A DNA stretch of 34,960 nt from an alpha proteobacterium L41A (GCA_000335735.1 AMYY01000028.1:1-34960); one strand, 5' to 3'; shown: positions 7,244 to 15,269, counted from the stretch's first letter. The notes: generated by a model from the letters alone, not told the origin. Numbers and translations: made by a program.

Positions 7244-9819
7244 AGTCTCCCAAACGGCCGCCGCTGAAGCTGACCGATGACGAAGTCGTTGCGCCCATAG
7301 AGCTCTCGACGACGGACCAAACGCCGCCCGACGAGGCGACGTCTGAATTCGAACCGATCCCCGAACCTGATTTCGAAATCGTGCAGCCGAAGTTTGAGGC
7401 GCCGATGTCGGAGCGCCGCCGCCGTCGCCTGCTGGAAGAGCAGCGGCTGGCCGAGGAACGCGCTCTGAGCGCAGAACGCAACACTGCCGAGGGCGACAAG
7501 AAACCGACGCCCGACGCCCCGATCGAGATGGCCGTTACCGCCGGTCAGCCGCCTGCGCCGTTCGAGCTGTCCAAACCGCCGGCTGTGAAGACCGTTCAAG
7601 CCAAGGCCCAGGCCGAGCCGTCAGGACGCCATGCCTATGTGATCGCGGGTATCGCCTCCGCGCTTTGGATCGGCGGCGTCGCGTCATGGGCGGCCTATGA
7701 GTTCGGCGCGGGCGGCGCCGAACTGGATCCGCTGCGGATCGCCATCTACGCCCTGATCGCCCTGGCGCCTGCGGGCCTGGCCATCATGCTGGCCCATGCC
7801 GTCCGACAGGGCGCCGGTCTGGCCGCAGAAACCCGTCGCGCCAGGCAACTGGCCGAAGCCCTGGTCGCCCCGACCGCCCTGGCCGCCCAACAAACCGGCG
7901 AGGTGCTTCAGTCGCTGCGTTCCGACATCGATCACGCCACCCTCGCGGCGGAACGCGCCCGCAACGATATGGCTCTGCTCCGAGAGGCGCTGGCCCAAGA
8001 GACAACGCGCCTGAACGAGGCGGCCGAGAACGCCGGCCGCACCGCGCGTCGGCTGACCGAAAACCTGGGCCGCGAGCGCGACCAGATGCAGACCTTGGGC
8101 ATCCATCTGGATACGCAGGCGTCGGGCGTCATCGACGCGGTCGAGCGGCAGTCGCGCATGGTCGCGGACGCCTCCGATCTGGCTCAGGCGCAACTGCGTG
8201 AGGCCGAGGCCGCCCTCGCCGCCCGCGCCGCCGATCTCGCCGCCGCCGCAGGCGAAGCCCAGGACGCCGCCCGCGTAGCGTCCGACGATCTGGCGCGCCA
8301 GACCATCCGACTTGAGAACGCCGGTTCGGGCGTCGCCGAGCAGATCCAGTCCGTCGAGGAAGGCCTCAGCCAGCAGCGCGCCGCCCTGGTCACCGCCGCC
8401 TACGCCCTGCGCACCGATCAGGAGGACTTCTCCGCCCAGGTCGAAAGCCAGCGCGCTCAGCTGATCGAACATCTGTCCGCCACGCGCAGCGCCGCGGGCG
8501 ATCTGGATCGCACCACCCAGACCTCGGTCGAGTCCATGCGCGATCTGGTCGAGGCGGCCACCGACCAGTTCCGCGCCCTGGTGGATATGTCGCAACGCGA
8601 GGCCGACGGCTTCGATTCCGCCACCAAGCTCGCCCTCGATCGCTTCGAAGCCTTGGCGGCCGAGGCGCGCGACGCCCTGATGGAAGAGACACGCCGCGCT
8701 CTGGAGCAGATGCGCGCCACGGCCGAGGATTCTCGCGCCGCCGCCGCCGACGCCGCCGAACAGGCGCGTCTGCGCACCGACCGCCTGGGCGAATCCTTGT
8801 TCGACGCGGCTCAGAAGGCCGACACCGCCGCCGACGCCCGCATCGCCGACGCCCGCCGCATCGTCACCGAAACGTCCGGCCTGGTCGAAGAGACCGGCGA
8901 GCGGATGGTCAGCCGCCTGGAAACCCTGGTGGCACGCCTCAACAGCGCCTTGTCGGAAATCGACACCGCCGTCGCAGACATCGACGAGCGCGCCGCGCGC
9001 CTGCCTCAGGAAGCCCGCGCCCGCGCCGACGCTGTGCGCGCCACGGTCGAGGAAGGCCTGGCCTCCCTTTCCGTCGCCTCGCGCAAGGCGGCCGAGGACA
9101 CCGAGGCGCTGGATGTCGGCTTCCAGGATCGCGTGCGCCGGAACTACGACATGCTGACCGAGGCCGTACGTCTGATGGGCGTGGTGTCGGGCGATACGAC
9201 GCCGGCGCGTCGTCGCGAGCCGGTCGCAGAGATCGAGGCCCGTCCCGAATTGCGTCCCGAGCGTCGCACCGATCGCCCAACGCCTCCCGCCTCGCCGCCC
9301 GTCGAAGAGCGCCGGTTCGGTCTGCGCAGCCGTCTGCGGCTCGAGCCCGCCGAGCCGCCGCCGTCGGCGGACAAGGGCCTGGACTGGAGCGATCTGATCG
9401 ACGGCGACGACGACAAGGAGGCGCCACTGGAGCTGGACACGCCCTCCCCTTCGCCTGCCGAGGCCGAAGCCCTGTCCGACCGGGTCGCAGCAGCAATCCG
9501 GCGCATGGGTGTCGATCCGAACGCCCTTCTGCCTCGCTCCCGCGTCGAGGAGGCCGCCCGCGCCTTCAGCAACGGCGATCCCGACGCCGCGCGCCAGATC
9601 GTGCGTCGCGTCGCCCCGGCGGCCGTGCGCAGCGTGTCTCGCCGTGTCCTGAGCGACGCCGAACTGCGCGCCGACGCCGAACGCTATGTCCGCAACTTCG
9701 CGGTCATGCTGAACGCCTCGGCCCGCGCCGGAGACAGCGCGGCGGTGCAGTCCAGCCTGGCGTCCGACAGCGGTCGCGCGTTCATGTTGCTGGATGCGGC
9801 CGTGGGCGACCTGGGCTGA
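7240..9819 (+). CDS. tipN: TipN-like polar localisation protein
   Basis: 859 residues. Residues 1-130 are polar, acidic and Pro-rich with a basic RRRRRLLEEQRLAEERA patch. Two transmembrane helices follow (about 133-153 and 165-186). About 450 residues of Ala/Glu/Arg/Gln-rich heptad sequence come next, predicted as long coiled coil (to about residue 640), then a Pro-rich acidic linker and a conserved helical C-terminus. Size and architecture match Caulobacter TipN (two N-terminal TM segments, large coiled coil, about 890 residues), which marks the new pole after division and directs flagellum placement and ParA-dependent segregation. I assign it by architecture and taxon; another coiled-coil membrane protein is possible. 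ATG 7240 is preferred to an in-frame TTG at 7192. It carries no obvious Shine-Dalgarno and overlaps the leader ORF stop. Confidence 0.75.
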   Translation: MKSPKRPPLKLTDDEVVAPIELSTTDQTPPDEATSEFEPIPEPDFEIVQPKFEAPMSERRRRRLLEEQRLAEERALSAERNTAEGDKKPTPDAPIEMAVTAGQPPAPFELSKPPAVKTVQAKAQAEPSGRHAYVIAGIASALWIGGVASWAAYEFGAGGAELDPLRIAIYALIALAPAGLAIMLAHAVRQGAGLAAETRRARQLAEALVAPTALAAQQTGEVLQSLRSDIDHATLAAERARNDMALLREALAQETTRLNEAAENAGRTARRLTENLGRERDQMQTLGIHLDTQASGVIDAVERQSRMVADASDLAQAQLREAEAALAARAADLAAAAGEAQDAARVASDDLARQTIRLENAGSGVAEQIQSVEEGLSQQRAALVTAAYALRTDQEDFSAQVESQRAQLIEHLSATRSAAGDLDRTTQTSVESMRDLVEAATDQFRALVDMSQREADGFDSATKLALDRFEALAAEARDALMEETRRALEQMRATAEDSRAAAADAAEQARLRTDRLGESLFDAAQKADTAADARIADARRIVTETSGLVEETGERMVSRLETLVARLNSALSEIDTAVADIDERAARLPQEARARADAVRATVEEGLASLSVASRKAAEDTEALDVGFQDRVRRNYDMLTEAVRLMGVVSGDTTPARRREPVAEIEARPELRPERRTDRPTPPASPPVEERRFGLRSRLRLEPAEPPPSADKGLDWSDLIDGDDDKEAPLELDTPSPSPAEAEALSDRVAAAIRRMGVDPNALLPRSRVEEAARAFSNGDPDAARQIVRRVAPAAVRSVSRRVLSDAELRADAERYVRNFAVMLNASARAGDSAAVQSSLASDSGRAFMLLDAAVGDLG

Positions 9820-9878
9820 GGATTTCCGCACTTGACGGCGTCGTTAAGTTACAGCCTCCTGCGCGTCACCGAACTGTC

Positions 9879-10496
9879 ATGGATGGGGCTATGGCTGGCA
9901 CGATGAACGAACGCGACAGTCGTGCGAGCGGTGATCGCCGCCCTGGCATCATCATCTGCGCCTATGATGGCGACGACGAGGGCTGGGATCTGGTCGAGGA
10001 TCTGTCGGGCGACATCTGGAGTCCCAATGGCGCCCGTGCGGTGCCCATCCCCGCCGCCGATCCCGACGAACTCGCCTCGAGCCTGGCGGCCCGTCTCGGC
10101 AGCGGAGAGTGCCGGGCCGTTCTCCTGGTCGGACGCACGCAAAAGGGCGCGGGCTTCCGGGTCCAGATGCGCGCTGAAAACCGCACTCTCGACTACAAGC
10201 ACCGCCTGTCCAGCACCGGGCCGGGCGTGGCCCGCACCACGGCGCCCGTCGCCGACATGGTTCGCGCCCTGACCGCCGCCGGGCTGCAAGCCGACGCCTC
10301 GTCCGACATCGAAGAGGACGCCGGCTCCTATCTGCTCTACCGCGTGCTCTCAGACATTCCGGACGGGCCGCTCACGCCGTCCATCGGTCTGCTACGCGCG
10401 CCCGCCCCCGCCAATGAGGCCGCGGTGCGCAAGGGCGTCAAGGCGGCGGCCTCGGCCATGGCCAGCCACCTGACGCCGCTGCCGCGCGTTGGTTAA
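9879..10496 (+). CDS. Peptidase C15-like protein lacking the catalytic triad
   Basis: 205 residues resembling pyroglutamyl peptidase I (family C15) over most of its length. Aligned by eye with the Bacillus enzyme, VGRTQKG...QMRAEN matches VGQAGGR...ERVAIN, DAGSYLLYRVL matches TAGTFVCNHLF, and GLLRAP matches GFIHIP. At the three catalytic positions this protein has Gln for Glu, Leu for Cys and Arg for His, so peptidase activity is unlikely. It may be a pseudoenzyme with a binding role, or the resemblance may be a distant fold match only. The start is uncertain among ATGs at 9879, 9891 and 9903. It lies 59 bp downstream of tipN on the same strand, with TTGACG at 9832-9837 between them, so it may be cotranscribed or have its own promoter. 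Confidence 0.75.
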   Translation: MDGAMAGTMNERDSRASGDRRPGIIICAYDGDDEGWDLVEDLSGDIWSPNGARAVPIPAADPDELASSLAARLGSGECRAVLLVGRTQKGAGFRVQMRAENRTLDYKHRLSSTGPGVARTTAPVADMVRALTAAGLQADASSDIEEDAGSYLLYRVLSDIPDGPLTPSIGLLRAPAPANEAAVRKGVKAAASAMASHLTPLPRVG

Positions 10497-10532
10497 CCCT
10501 CATAGGTCGCAGACATCGGGCGCGCTTCGGTC

Positions 10533-10538
10533 TAGGGT
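10533..10538 (+). promoter_or_regulatory. Putative -10 element for a leaderless transcript
   Basis: TAGGGT ends 6 bases before the ATG at 10545, the spacing expected if transcription starts on the start codon. The longer context TCTAGGGTTT also occurs before the tipN leader ORF (7184-7193). No clear -35 is visible, and no Shine-Dalgarno precedes this gene. Confidence 0.35.
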
Positions 10539-10544
10539 TTCCAA

Positions 10545-10907
10545 ATGACAGTGAGTCGCAACCTGATCGCCTTCGCCGCCCTGAACGGCGCCCTGGCCGT
10601 GGCCCTGGGCGCCTTCGCCGCGCATGGCGCCGGGCCGCAGATCAAGACCCTGCTGACCACCGGCGCCCAGTATCAGATCGTCCACGCCGTCTTCGCCTTC
10701 GCCTGCGCCCAGTGGACAGGGGGCGGCGGGCTGTCGCGGCTTGCGGGCTGGCTCGGATCGATCGGCGGCCTGATCTTCTGCCTCGCCCTGGCGGCGATCG
10801 CCTTTCTCGGCGTGCCGGCGTTCGGCGCCGTGGCCCCGATCGGCGGGCTGCTGATGATCGCCGGCTGGCTCTGCCTGGCCTTTGCGGCCTTGCGTTCTCG
10901 CCCCTGA
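10545..10907 (+). CDS. DUF423 family membrane protein
   Basis: 120 residues, four predicted transmembrane helices (about 6-26, 44-60, 66-88, 93-115). The family signature is present: N-terminal LNGALAVALGAFAAHG and then TGAQYQIVHAVFAF. DUF423 proteins (E. coli YgdD) are small inner-membrane proteins of unknown function, and the length is typical. There is no Shine-Dalgarno; a -10-like TAGGGT right before the ATG suggests a leaderless mRNA. The prolyl aminopeptidase gene follows after 26 bp. Confidence 0.92.
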   Translation: MTVSRNLIAFAALNGALAVALGAFAAHGAGPQIKTLLTTGAQYQIVHAVFAFACAQWTGGGGLSRLAGWLGSIGGLIFCLALAAIAFLGVPAFGAVAPIGGLLMIAGWLCLAFAALRSRP

Positions 10908-10933
10908 TTTCCTCGTAGAAAGACCAAGCATCC

Positions 10934-11914
10934 ATGGCCTTCCCCACGCCCGCCGAGCCGCGTCGTGTGCTCCACCCCGAGATCGAGGCCTATGCCTCGG
11001 GTTGGATGCCGACCGAAGGCGTGCATGAAATCTATTACGAGGAATCCGGCAATCCGCACGGCCTGCCGGTACTGGTCCTTCACGGCGGACCGGGCGGCGC
11101 GGTGAACCCTGGCATGCGGCGCTTCTTCGATCCCGCCGTCTATCGCATCATCATGTTCGACCAGCGCGGCTGCGGTCAGTCGCGGCCGCATGCCTCCCTG
11201 GAAGACAACACGACCTGGACCCTGATCGACGATATCGAGCGTCTGCGCGCCCTGTGCGGCGTCGACAAATGGGTGGTGTTCGGCGGGTCCTGGGGTTCGA
11301 CCCTGTCGATGGCCTACGCCATCACCCATCCTGAGCGGGTCATCGCGCTTCTTCTGCGCGGCATCTTCCTGCTGACGAAGAAGGAGTTGCACTGGTTCTA
11401 TCAGGACGGCGCCTCGATGATCTTCCCGGACGCCTGGGAACGCTTCGTCGCTCCGATCCCCGAGGCCGAGCGCGGCGACCTGATGGCCGCCTATTACAAG
11501 CGGCTGATCGGTGATGACGTCGCCGAGCGCGAACGCTGCGCCGTCGCCTGGTCCAGTTGGGAGGGCGAAACCGTCAGCGTCGAGGGCCCCAACGCCCGAC
11601 CGGACAAGTTCGCCGAGCCCGACTTCGCCGTTGCCTTCGCCCGGATCGAGAACTGGTTCTTCACCAACGCCGGCTTCTTCGAGGAGGACGGCTGGCTGCT
11701 GAAGAATGTGGACCGGATGCGGCATATCCCGTGCTGGATCGCGCAGGGCCGGTTCGACGTGGTGACGCCGATTTCAGGCGCTTGGGCGTTGCACCGCGCC
11801 TGGCCCGAGGCGTATCTGGACATCGTCGGCGACGCCGGCCACGCCTCGTCGGAACCCGGCATCGTCGACAGTCTGGTCCGCGCCGCCGACTGGGCTGCAA
11901 GCCTCCAGGCATGA
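10934..11914 (+). CDS. pip: Proline iminopeptidase (prolyl aminopeptidase)
   Basis: 326-residue alpha/beta hydrolase of peptidase family S33 that removes N-terminal proline from peptides in the cytoplasm. Visible features: oxyanion HGGPGG at 50-55, DQRGCGQS at 76-83, nucleophile S119 in GGSWGS, catalytic D275 in GRFDVVTP and H303 in GDAGHASS. The N-terminal EIEAYASGWMPT and the NTTWTLIDDIERLR segment are typical of the proline iminopeptidase subgroup. The length matches the family (310-330). The gene ends against a strong hairpin that serves the convergent DoxX gene. Confidence 0.95.
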   Translation: MAFPTPAEPRRVLHPEIEAYASGWMPTEGVHEIYYEESGNPHGLPVLVLHGGPGGAVNPGMRRFFDPAVYRIIMFDQRGCGQSRPHASLEDNTTWTLIDDIERLRALCGVDKWVVFGGSWGSTLSMAYAITHPERVIALLLRGIFLLTKKELHWFYQDGASMIFPDAWERFVAPIPEAERGDLMAAYYKRLIGDDVAERERCAVAWSSWEGETVSVEGPNARPDKFAEPDFAVAFARIENWFFTNAGFFEEDGWLLKNVDRMRHIPCWIAQGRFDVVTPISGAWALHRAWPEAYLDIVGDAGHASSEPGIVDSLVRAADWAASLQA

Positions 11915-11946
11915 AAAAGCCGCCGCGCTGGACAACGCGGCGGCTA
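11914..11946 (-). terminator. Intrinsic terminator of the doxX-like gene
   Basis: Perfect 10-bp stem AGCCGCCGCG (11918-11927) and CGCGGCGGCT (11936-11945) with an 8-base loop. On the minus strand it is followed by TTTTT, the classic form for transcription coming from the DoxX gene. In plus-strand RNA the same hairpin lacks a U-run but could help to end pip transcription. Confidence 0.85.
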
Positions 11947-11962
11947 CTTCCACTTCAAAAAG

Positions 11963-12361
11963 TCAGAACCGTTTTGCGGTTCGATTGTCCATGCTCCACG
12001 CGCCGGGACCAGCGGTGAAGATGTACAGGAAGATGAAGCAGTACAGGATGGCCGCGTCGCCGCCGTTCACCGCCGGATACGGGCTGCTGGGGAAGTGGAA
12101 CATCCAATAGGCCACCGCCATCTGGCCCGAGGCGATGAAGGCGGCCGGACGCGTGAACAGGCCCAGGATCAGCAGCAGGCCCGTGATCAGCTCGATCACG
12201 CCGCCGATGCCGAACAGCGACAGCAGCTCCTGCTGACCGGGCTCGGCCCCGGCCGGAAAACCGAACAACTTGATGACGCCATGCGCCAGGAACAACAGAC
12301 CGGCGACGATCCTGAGCGCCGCCAGGGCGCGGGAAGACCAGCCAGTTACTTGATTGAACAT
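11963..12361 (-). CDS. DoxX family membrane protein
   Basis: 132 residues with four hydrophobic helices (about 11-31, 50-68, 72-90, 101-118). It has the DoxX features ALRIVAGLLFLAHGVIKL, FGIGGVIELITGLLLILGLFTRPAA and a central AYWMFHFP. GAGGAA lies about 6 bases before the ATG. DoxX-family proteins are small inner-membrane proteins associated with quinone or thiosulfate redox, but for this subgroup the role is unknown. It is downstream of the pirin gene on the same strand; a perfect hairpin lies between them. Confidence 0.92.
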   Translation of the reverse strand: MFNQVTGWSSRALAALRIVAGLLFLAHGVIKLFGFPAGAEPGQQELLSLFGIGGVIELITGLLLILGLFTRPAAFIASGQMAVAYWMFHFPSSPYPAVNGGDAAILYCFIFLYIFTAGPGAWSMDNRTAKRF

Positions 12362-12390
12362 TCTCGTTCCTCGCGGTTTTGCTGCAGTCG

Positions 12391-12419
12391 TTCACGGTCG
12401 GATCTGGTCCGACCGTGAA
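12391..12419 (-). terminator. Hairpin between pirin and doxX-like gene
   Basis: Perfect 12-bp inverted repeat TTCACGGTCGGA / TCCGACCGTGAA with a 5-base loop, 15 bp past the pirin stop. No U-run follows on either strand, so it may be a weak terminator, an mRNA-end stabiliser or a protein-binding palindrome. Confidence 0.55.
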
Positions 12420-12433
12420 GCTTGATCCTAAAA

Positions 12434-13132
12434 TCAGGCGGCGTCCACCAGCACGATCTCGGCGTCCGACAAGGCCTTGACCGTCACGACGTCTTCCTGA
12501 GCGATGGCCGCGCCGTCGCGGGCGTTCAGCCGGACGCCGTTGACCTCGACCTCGCCCTTCGCCGGGACCAGATAGGCCCGCCGCGCGCCGCCCAGCGGAT
12601 AGTCGGCGCTGTCGCCCGCCTTAAGCGTCGCCGCCACGATCCGCGCATCGGTGCGGATCGGCAGGGCGTCCTTGTCGCCCTCGAAGCCCGAGGCCAGGAC
12701 TACGAACTGGCCCGACCGCTCGCCCTTGGGGAAGGGTTTGGTCCCCCAACTCGGCGCATCGCCACGCCGGGTCGGCTCGATCCAGATCTGGAAGATCCGC
12801 GTCACGTCCGGCTCGGCGTTGTATTCCGCATGACGGATGCCGGTCCCGGCGCTCATCACCTGGACATCGCCCGCGACGGTGCGCCCCTTGTTGCCCAGAC
12901 TGTCCTCATGGCTGATGGCCCCGTCGCGGACATAGGTGATGATCTCCATGTCGGCGTGCGGATGCGGGGGGAAGCCCGTTCCGGCGGCGATCTCGTCGTC
13001 GTTCCAGACCCGCAGATTGCCCCAGCTCATCCGCTTGGGATCATAGTAGTTGGCGAAGGAGAAATGATGTTTGGCGTTCAGCCAGCCGTGGTTGGCGCCG
13101 CCGAGGGATTCAAATGGTCTGCGCTCGATCAT
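12434..13132 (-). CDS. Pirin family protein
   Basis: 232-residue bicupin of the pirin family. The N-terminal cupin keeps the metal ligands HPHADMEI (two His) and GIRHAEYN (His and Glu), after the family opening LGGANHGWLNAKHHFSFANYYDP. Bacterial pirins include quercetin 2,3-dioxygenases (YhaK, YhhW) and proteins of unknown role. I chose the ATG at 13132, preceded by AAAGGA; an in-frame start at 13183 adds 17 residues that are not conserved. It is divergent from a LysR regulator across a 120-bp gap, an arrangement often seen with pirin genes, so LysR control is likely. Confidence 0.93.
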   Translation of the reverse strand: MIERRPFESLGGANHGWLNAKHHFSFANYYDPKRMSWGNLRVWNDDEIAAGTGFPPHPHADMEIITYVRDGAISHEDSLGNKGRTVAGDVQVMSAGTGIRHAEYNAEPDVTRIFQIWIEPTRRGDAPSWGTKPFPKGERSGQFVVLASGFEGDKDALPIRTDARIVAATLKAGDSADYPLGGARRAYLVPAKGEVEVNGVRLNARDGAAIAQEDVVTVKALSDAEIVLVDAA

Positions 13133-13220
13133 CGCACTCGTCCTTTCGCGTCGGAACCGTCCGACGCCTTTGCTTGACGCCAAGATAGAGATCGGCGATC
13201 GATCAGAAATAGAAACAACC

Positions 13221-13235
13221 GAAACTCATCGTTTC
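13221..13235. promoter_or_regulatory. Candidate operator between pirin and lysR genes
   Basis: GAAAC, five bases, GTTTC: a perfect inverted repeat 17 bp before the LysR start, with a further GAAAC at 13212-13216 (direct spacing 9 bp). It sits in the shared pirin/LysR intergenic region, where LysR-type regulators normally bind. It does not match the T-N11-A form exactly, so it is only a candidate. Confidence 0.4.
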
Positions 13236-13252
13236 AGGACGCAAGGCCGCCC

Positions 13253-14179
13253 ATGACCCGCCTGCCCGATCTGGAAGCCCTAGCCATCTTCGCCAAGGTC
13301 GCCGACACCCAGTCCTTCTCCGGCGCAGCCGAGACGCTGGGCCTGTCCAAGGCCACCGTGTCGAAGGCGGTCACGCGTCTGGAACAGCAGTTGAAGACCA
13401 CACTGCTCCACCGCACTTCGCGGCGCTTCGCCCTGACCGATGCAGGGCGCACTCTGGCCGCCCGCGCCGCCCACATGCTGGCCGAGGCCGAGGGCGCGGT
13501 GTCGGAGGCGCTCGACATGTCAATCACGCCGCGCGGTCTGGTGCGACTGGCGGCGCCCATGTCGTTCGGCATGGCCTATGTGGCCCCGGCCCTCCCCGAG
13601 TTCCTAGCCACCCATCCCGACGTGTCGGTCGATTTGCACCTGTCGGACGAGGTCATCGATCTGGTCGGCGGCGGCTTCGATTGCGCGCTGAGGATCGCCG
13701 CCCTGGCCGATTCCTCGCTGACGGCGCGCAAGCTCCGGCCTGTGGCGCGCGCCCTAGTCGCCTCGCCGTCCTATCTGGATCAGCGGGGGCGCCCCACCCA
13801 TCCCGACGATCTGGCCCGTCACGCCTGCCTCGGCTACGCCTACATGCCCAGCCCCGACACCTGGCGGTTCAGCAATGCGGCGGGTGAAGAAGTGGTGGTG
13901 CATCCGCGCGGGCCGCTGCGGGCCAACAACTCCGACGCCCTGACGGCGTCCTTGTGCGCAGGCCTGGGGCTCTTTCCCCAGCCGGACTTCATCTACTGGA
14001 AGGATGTCGCCGACGGCCATCTCGAGACGGTGATGACCGACTGGCGCCTGCCGCCCATCGCCCTGCATCTGGTGGCGCCCAGCGGCGGGCCGCGCCCGGC
14101 CAGGGTCACGGCCTTCATGGACTATCTGGCGGCGAAGTTCAGCGGGCCGCTATGGCCGGGCGATACGGTTGGGCGCTAA
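13253..14179 (+). CDS. LysR family transcriptional regulator
   Basis: 308 residues. The N-terminal winged helix-turn-helix is clear (DLEALAIFAKVADTQSFSGAA, then LGLSKATVSKAVTRLEQQL, then LLHRTSRRFALTDAG). The C-terminal part is a periplasmic-binding-protein-like effector domain (about 90-295) of the CrgA-like subgroup, with SFGMAYVAPALPEFLATHPDVSVDLHLSD. It is likely autoregulatory and likely controls the divergent pirin gene. The effector is not known. Confidence 0.94.
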   Translation: MTRLPDLEALAIFAKVADTQSFSGAAETLGLSKATVSKAVTRLEQQLKTTLLHRTSRRFALTDAGRTLAARAAHMLAEAEGAVSEALDMSITPRGLVRLAAPMSFGMAYVAPALPEFLATHPDVSVDLHLSDEVIDLVGGGFDCALRIAALADSSLTARKLRPVARALVASPSYLDQRGRPTHPDDLARHACLGYAYMPSPDTWRFSNAAGEEVVVHPRGPLRANNSDALTASLCAGLGLFPQPDFIYWKDVADGHLETVMTDWRLPPIALHLVAPSGGPRPARVTAFMDYLAAKFSGPLWPGDTVGR

Positions 14180-14182
14180 GGC

Positions 14183-14479
14183 TCAACCGCACTTCACTTC
14201 GCGCACGATGTTCGTCGCCTCGTCATAGACGAAGTTCACCCGGTTCTCGCGATAGTCCATGGTCGCCGCGCACGTGGTGCAGAGCACGCGGAACGTCTGG
14301 CCGGCGGGCGCGGTCGGGATGGCCGAGCGGTTGCGGCCGACATAGCTCTGATAGTCCGAAACCTTGCACGCCTTGAAGGCGGTGTCCGATCCGGACGCAT
14401 GCTCGGCGGTCTGGACCGGCGCGCAGGCCGACACGGCCAAGGCGCCGGCGGCCAGCAGGGTGCTCACAATGATCTTCAT
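14183..14479 (-). CDS. I78-like peptidase-inhibitor-type lipoprotein (copy 1)
   Basis: 98 residues. Lipoprotein signal with Cys at residue 19 (ALAVSAC). The mature domain resembles the I78 peptidase-inhibitor family: VGRNRSAIP, then TMDYRENRVNFVYDE and a terminal VKCG. Cysteines at 38, 67, 70 and 97 are probably paired. GAGGAG lies just upstream of the ATG. The stop is 4 bases from the convergent LysR stop. A paralog with identical Cys spacing lies 21 bp upstream. Known I78 members inhibit serine proteases; whether this one does is unknown. Confidence 0.85.
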   Translation of the reverse strand: MKIIVSTLLAAGALAVSACAPVQTAEHASGSDTAFKACKVSDYQSYVGRNRSAIPTAPAGQTFRVLCTTCAATMDYRENRVNFVYDEATNIVREVKCG

Positions 14480-14500
14480 GCTCGTCTCCTCGCGTCGGCG

Positions 14501-14857
14501 TCAGCCGCAGCGAACCTGTTCGATGATGCCGGTCTGTTCGTTGTAGAAGATATTCAGCCGATAGGCGGAAAAGTCGTGCGTCACGGGGCAGGTGGTGCAG
14601 GTCACGCGCCGATTGACGACGTCCACGGGCACCGGAATTTCGGTCCGGGACTTGCCGACCAGATACTGCATCTCGCCGGCCTTGCAGAAGTCTTCCGTCT
14701 GTCCGGTCGGCATGCGGCTGCCGACGGGCGGGTTCAACTGGGCCTGCTCGACCGCACGCGGCGCAGGCGCCTCGGAGACCGGCGTCGAACAGCCGGCCAG
14801 CAGAACCAGTCCGATCAGGCCGCCTTTTCCCAGCGCCCTTCGTCCGTTTGACGCCAA
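14501..14857 (-). CDS. I78-like peptidase-inhibitor-type lipoprotein (copy 2)
   Basis: About 118 residues from a TTG at 14857. A short signal (GGLIGLVLLAGC) gives the lipid Cys at residue 23, followed by a Pro/Ala-rich linker and the I78-like domain VGKSRTEIP...THDFSAYRLNIFYNE...VRCG. Cysteines at 58, 87, 90 and 117 repeat the spacing of copy 1 exactly (29, 3, 27), and 25 of 61 aligned residues are identical. The start is unsure: no ATG lies near the signal; the TTG has no Shine-Dalgarno, while a CTG at 14833 is preceded by GAAGGG. The 5' end overlaps the 3' end of holC by about 43 bp, so translation may be coupled. Confidence 0.8.
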   Translation of the reverse strand: MASNGRRALGKGGLIGLVLLAGCSTPVSEAPAPRAVEQAQLNPPVGSRMPTGQTEDFCKAGEMQYLVGKSRTEIPVPVDVVNRRVTCTTCPVTHDFSAYRLNIFYNEQTGIIEQVRCG

Positions 14858-15267
14858 TAGGCCAGGTTCGCGCCCTGCCCCTTCAACGCCTTCCAACGTC
14901 CCCGCGCATTTTGCAGAGCCGGCTCGTCCCGACCGTCGAAAATAATGAAGCATCGTTCGAAACCCTCCGTTACGCCCAGTTCTGCGTCGTCGACTATGAA
15001 CAGCGCCTGAGCGCCGTTCAGGTTCTCGCCCGTTTCACTCAACAGCACAGGCTGGCGCTCGGCATGGGGCTGGTCGGCCCGGCCGTGCGGCAGGAAACTG
15101 TCATCGCGAAACGTCCACAACGTCTCGTCGACCTCGTCCAGTCGATGCGAATGCGACGATTTGATCATGGCCCGCCAGCCCCGCTCGATTGTCTTTTCGA
15201 GCAGGGTTGGCAGCACCTGATCCAGCGACGAACGCTCCAGGTGATAGAACCAGATTTCGGGCTTCAT
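14815..15267 (-). CDS. holC: DNA polymerase III chi subunit
   Basis: 150 residues, family length. N-terminal EIWFYHLERSSLDQVLPTLLEKTIERGWRAMI and the DETLWTFRDDSFLPHGR segment are hallmarks of HolC, which connects the clamp loader to single-strand-binding protein. The ATG at 15267 is preceded by GGGGGGAAGG; that ribosome-binding site belongs to a dispersed repeat (15270-15331). The frame upstream is open through that repeat into a degraded DUF559 gene, so a longer ORF exists, but homology begins at the ATG. pepA lies further upstream on the same strand; pepA-holC adjacency is conserved in E. coli. Confidence 0.93.
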   Translation of the reverse strand: MKPEIWFYHLERSSLDQVLPTLLEKTIERGWRAMIKSSHSHRLDEVDETLWTFRDDSFLPHGRADQPHAERQPVLLSETGENLNGAQALFIVDDAELGVTEGFERCFIIFDGRDEPALQNARGRWKALKGQGANLAYWRQTDEGRWEKAA

Positions 15268-15269
15268 GG

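Noticed and set aside
7684..9831. 715-codon minus-strand ORF
   Set aside because: Shadow of the tipN coiled coil; composition is Gly/Arg/Gln-rich noise.
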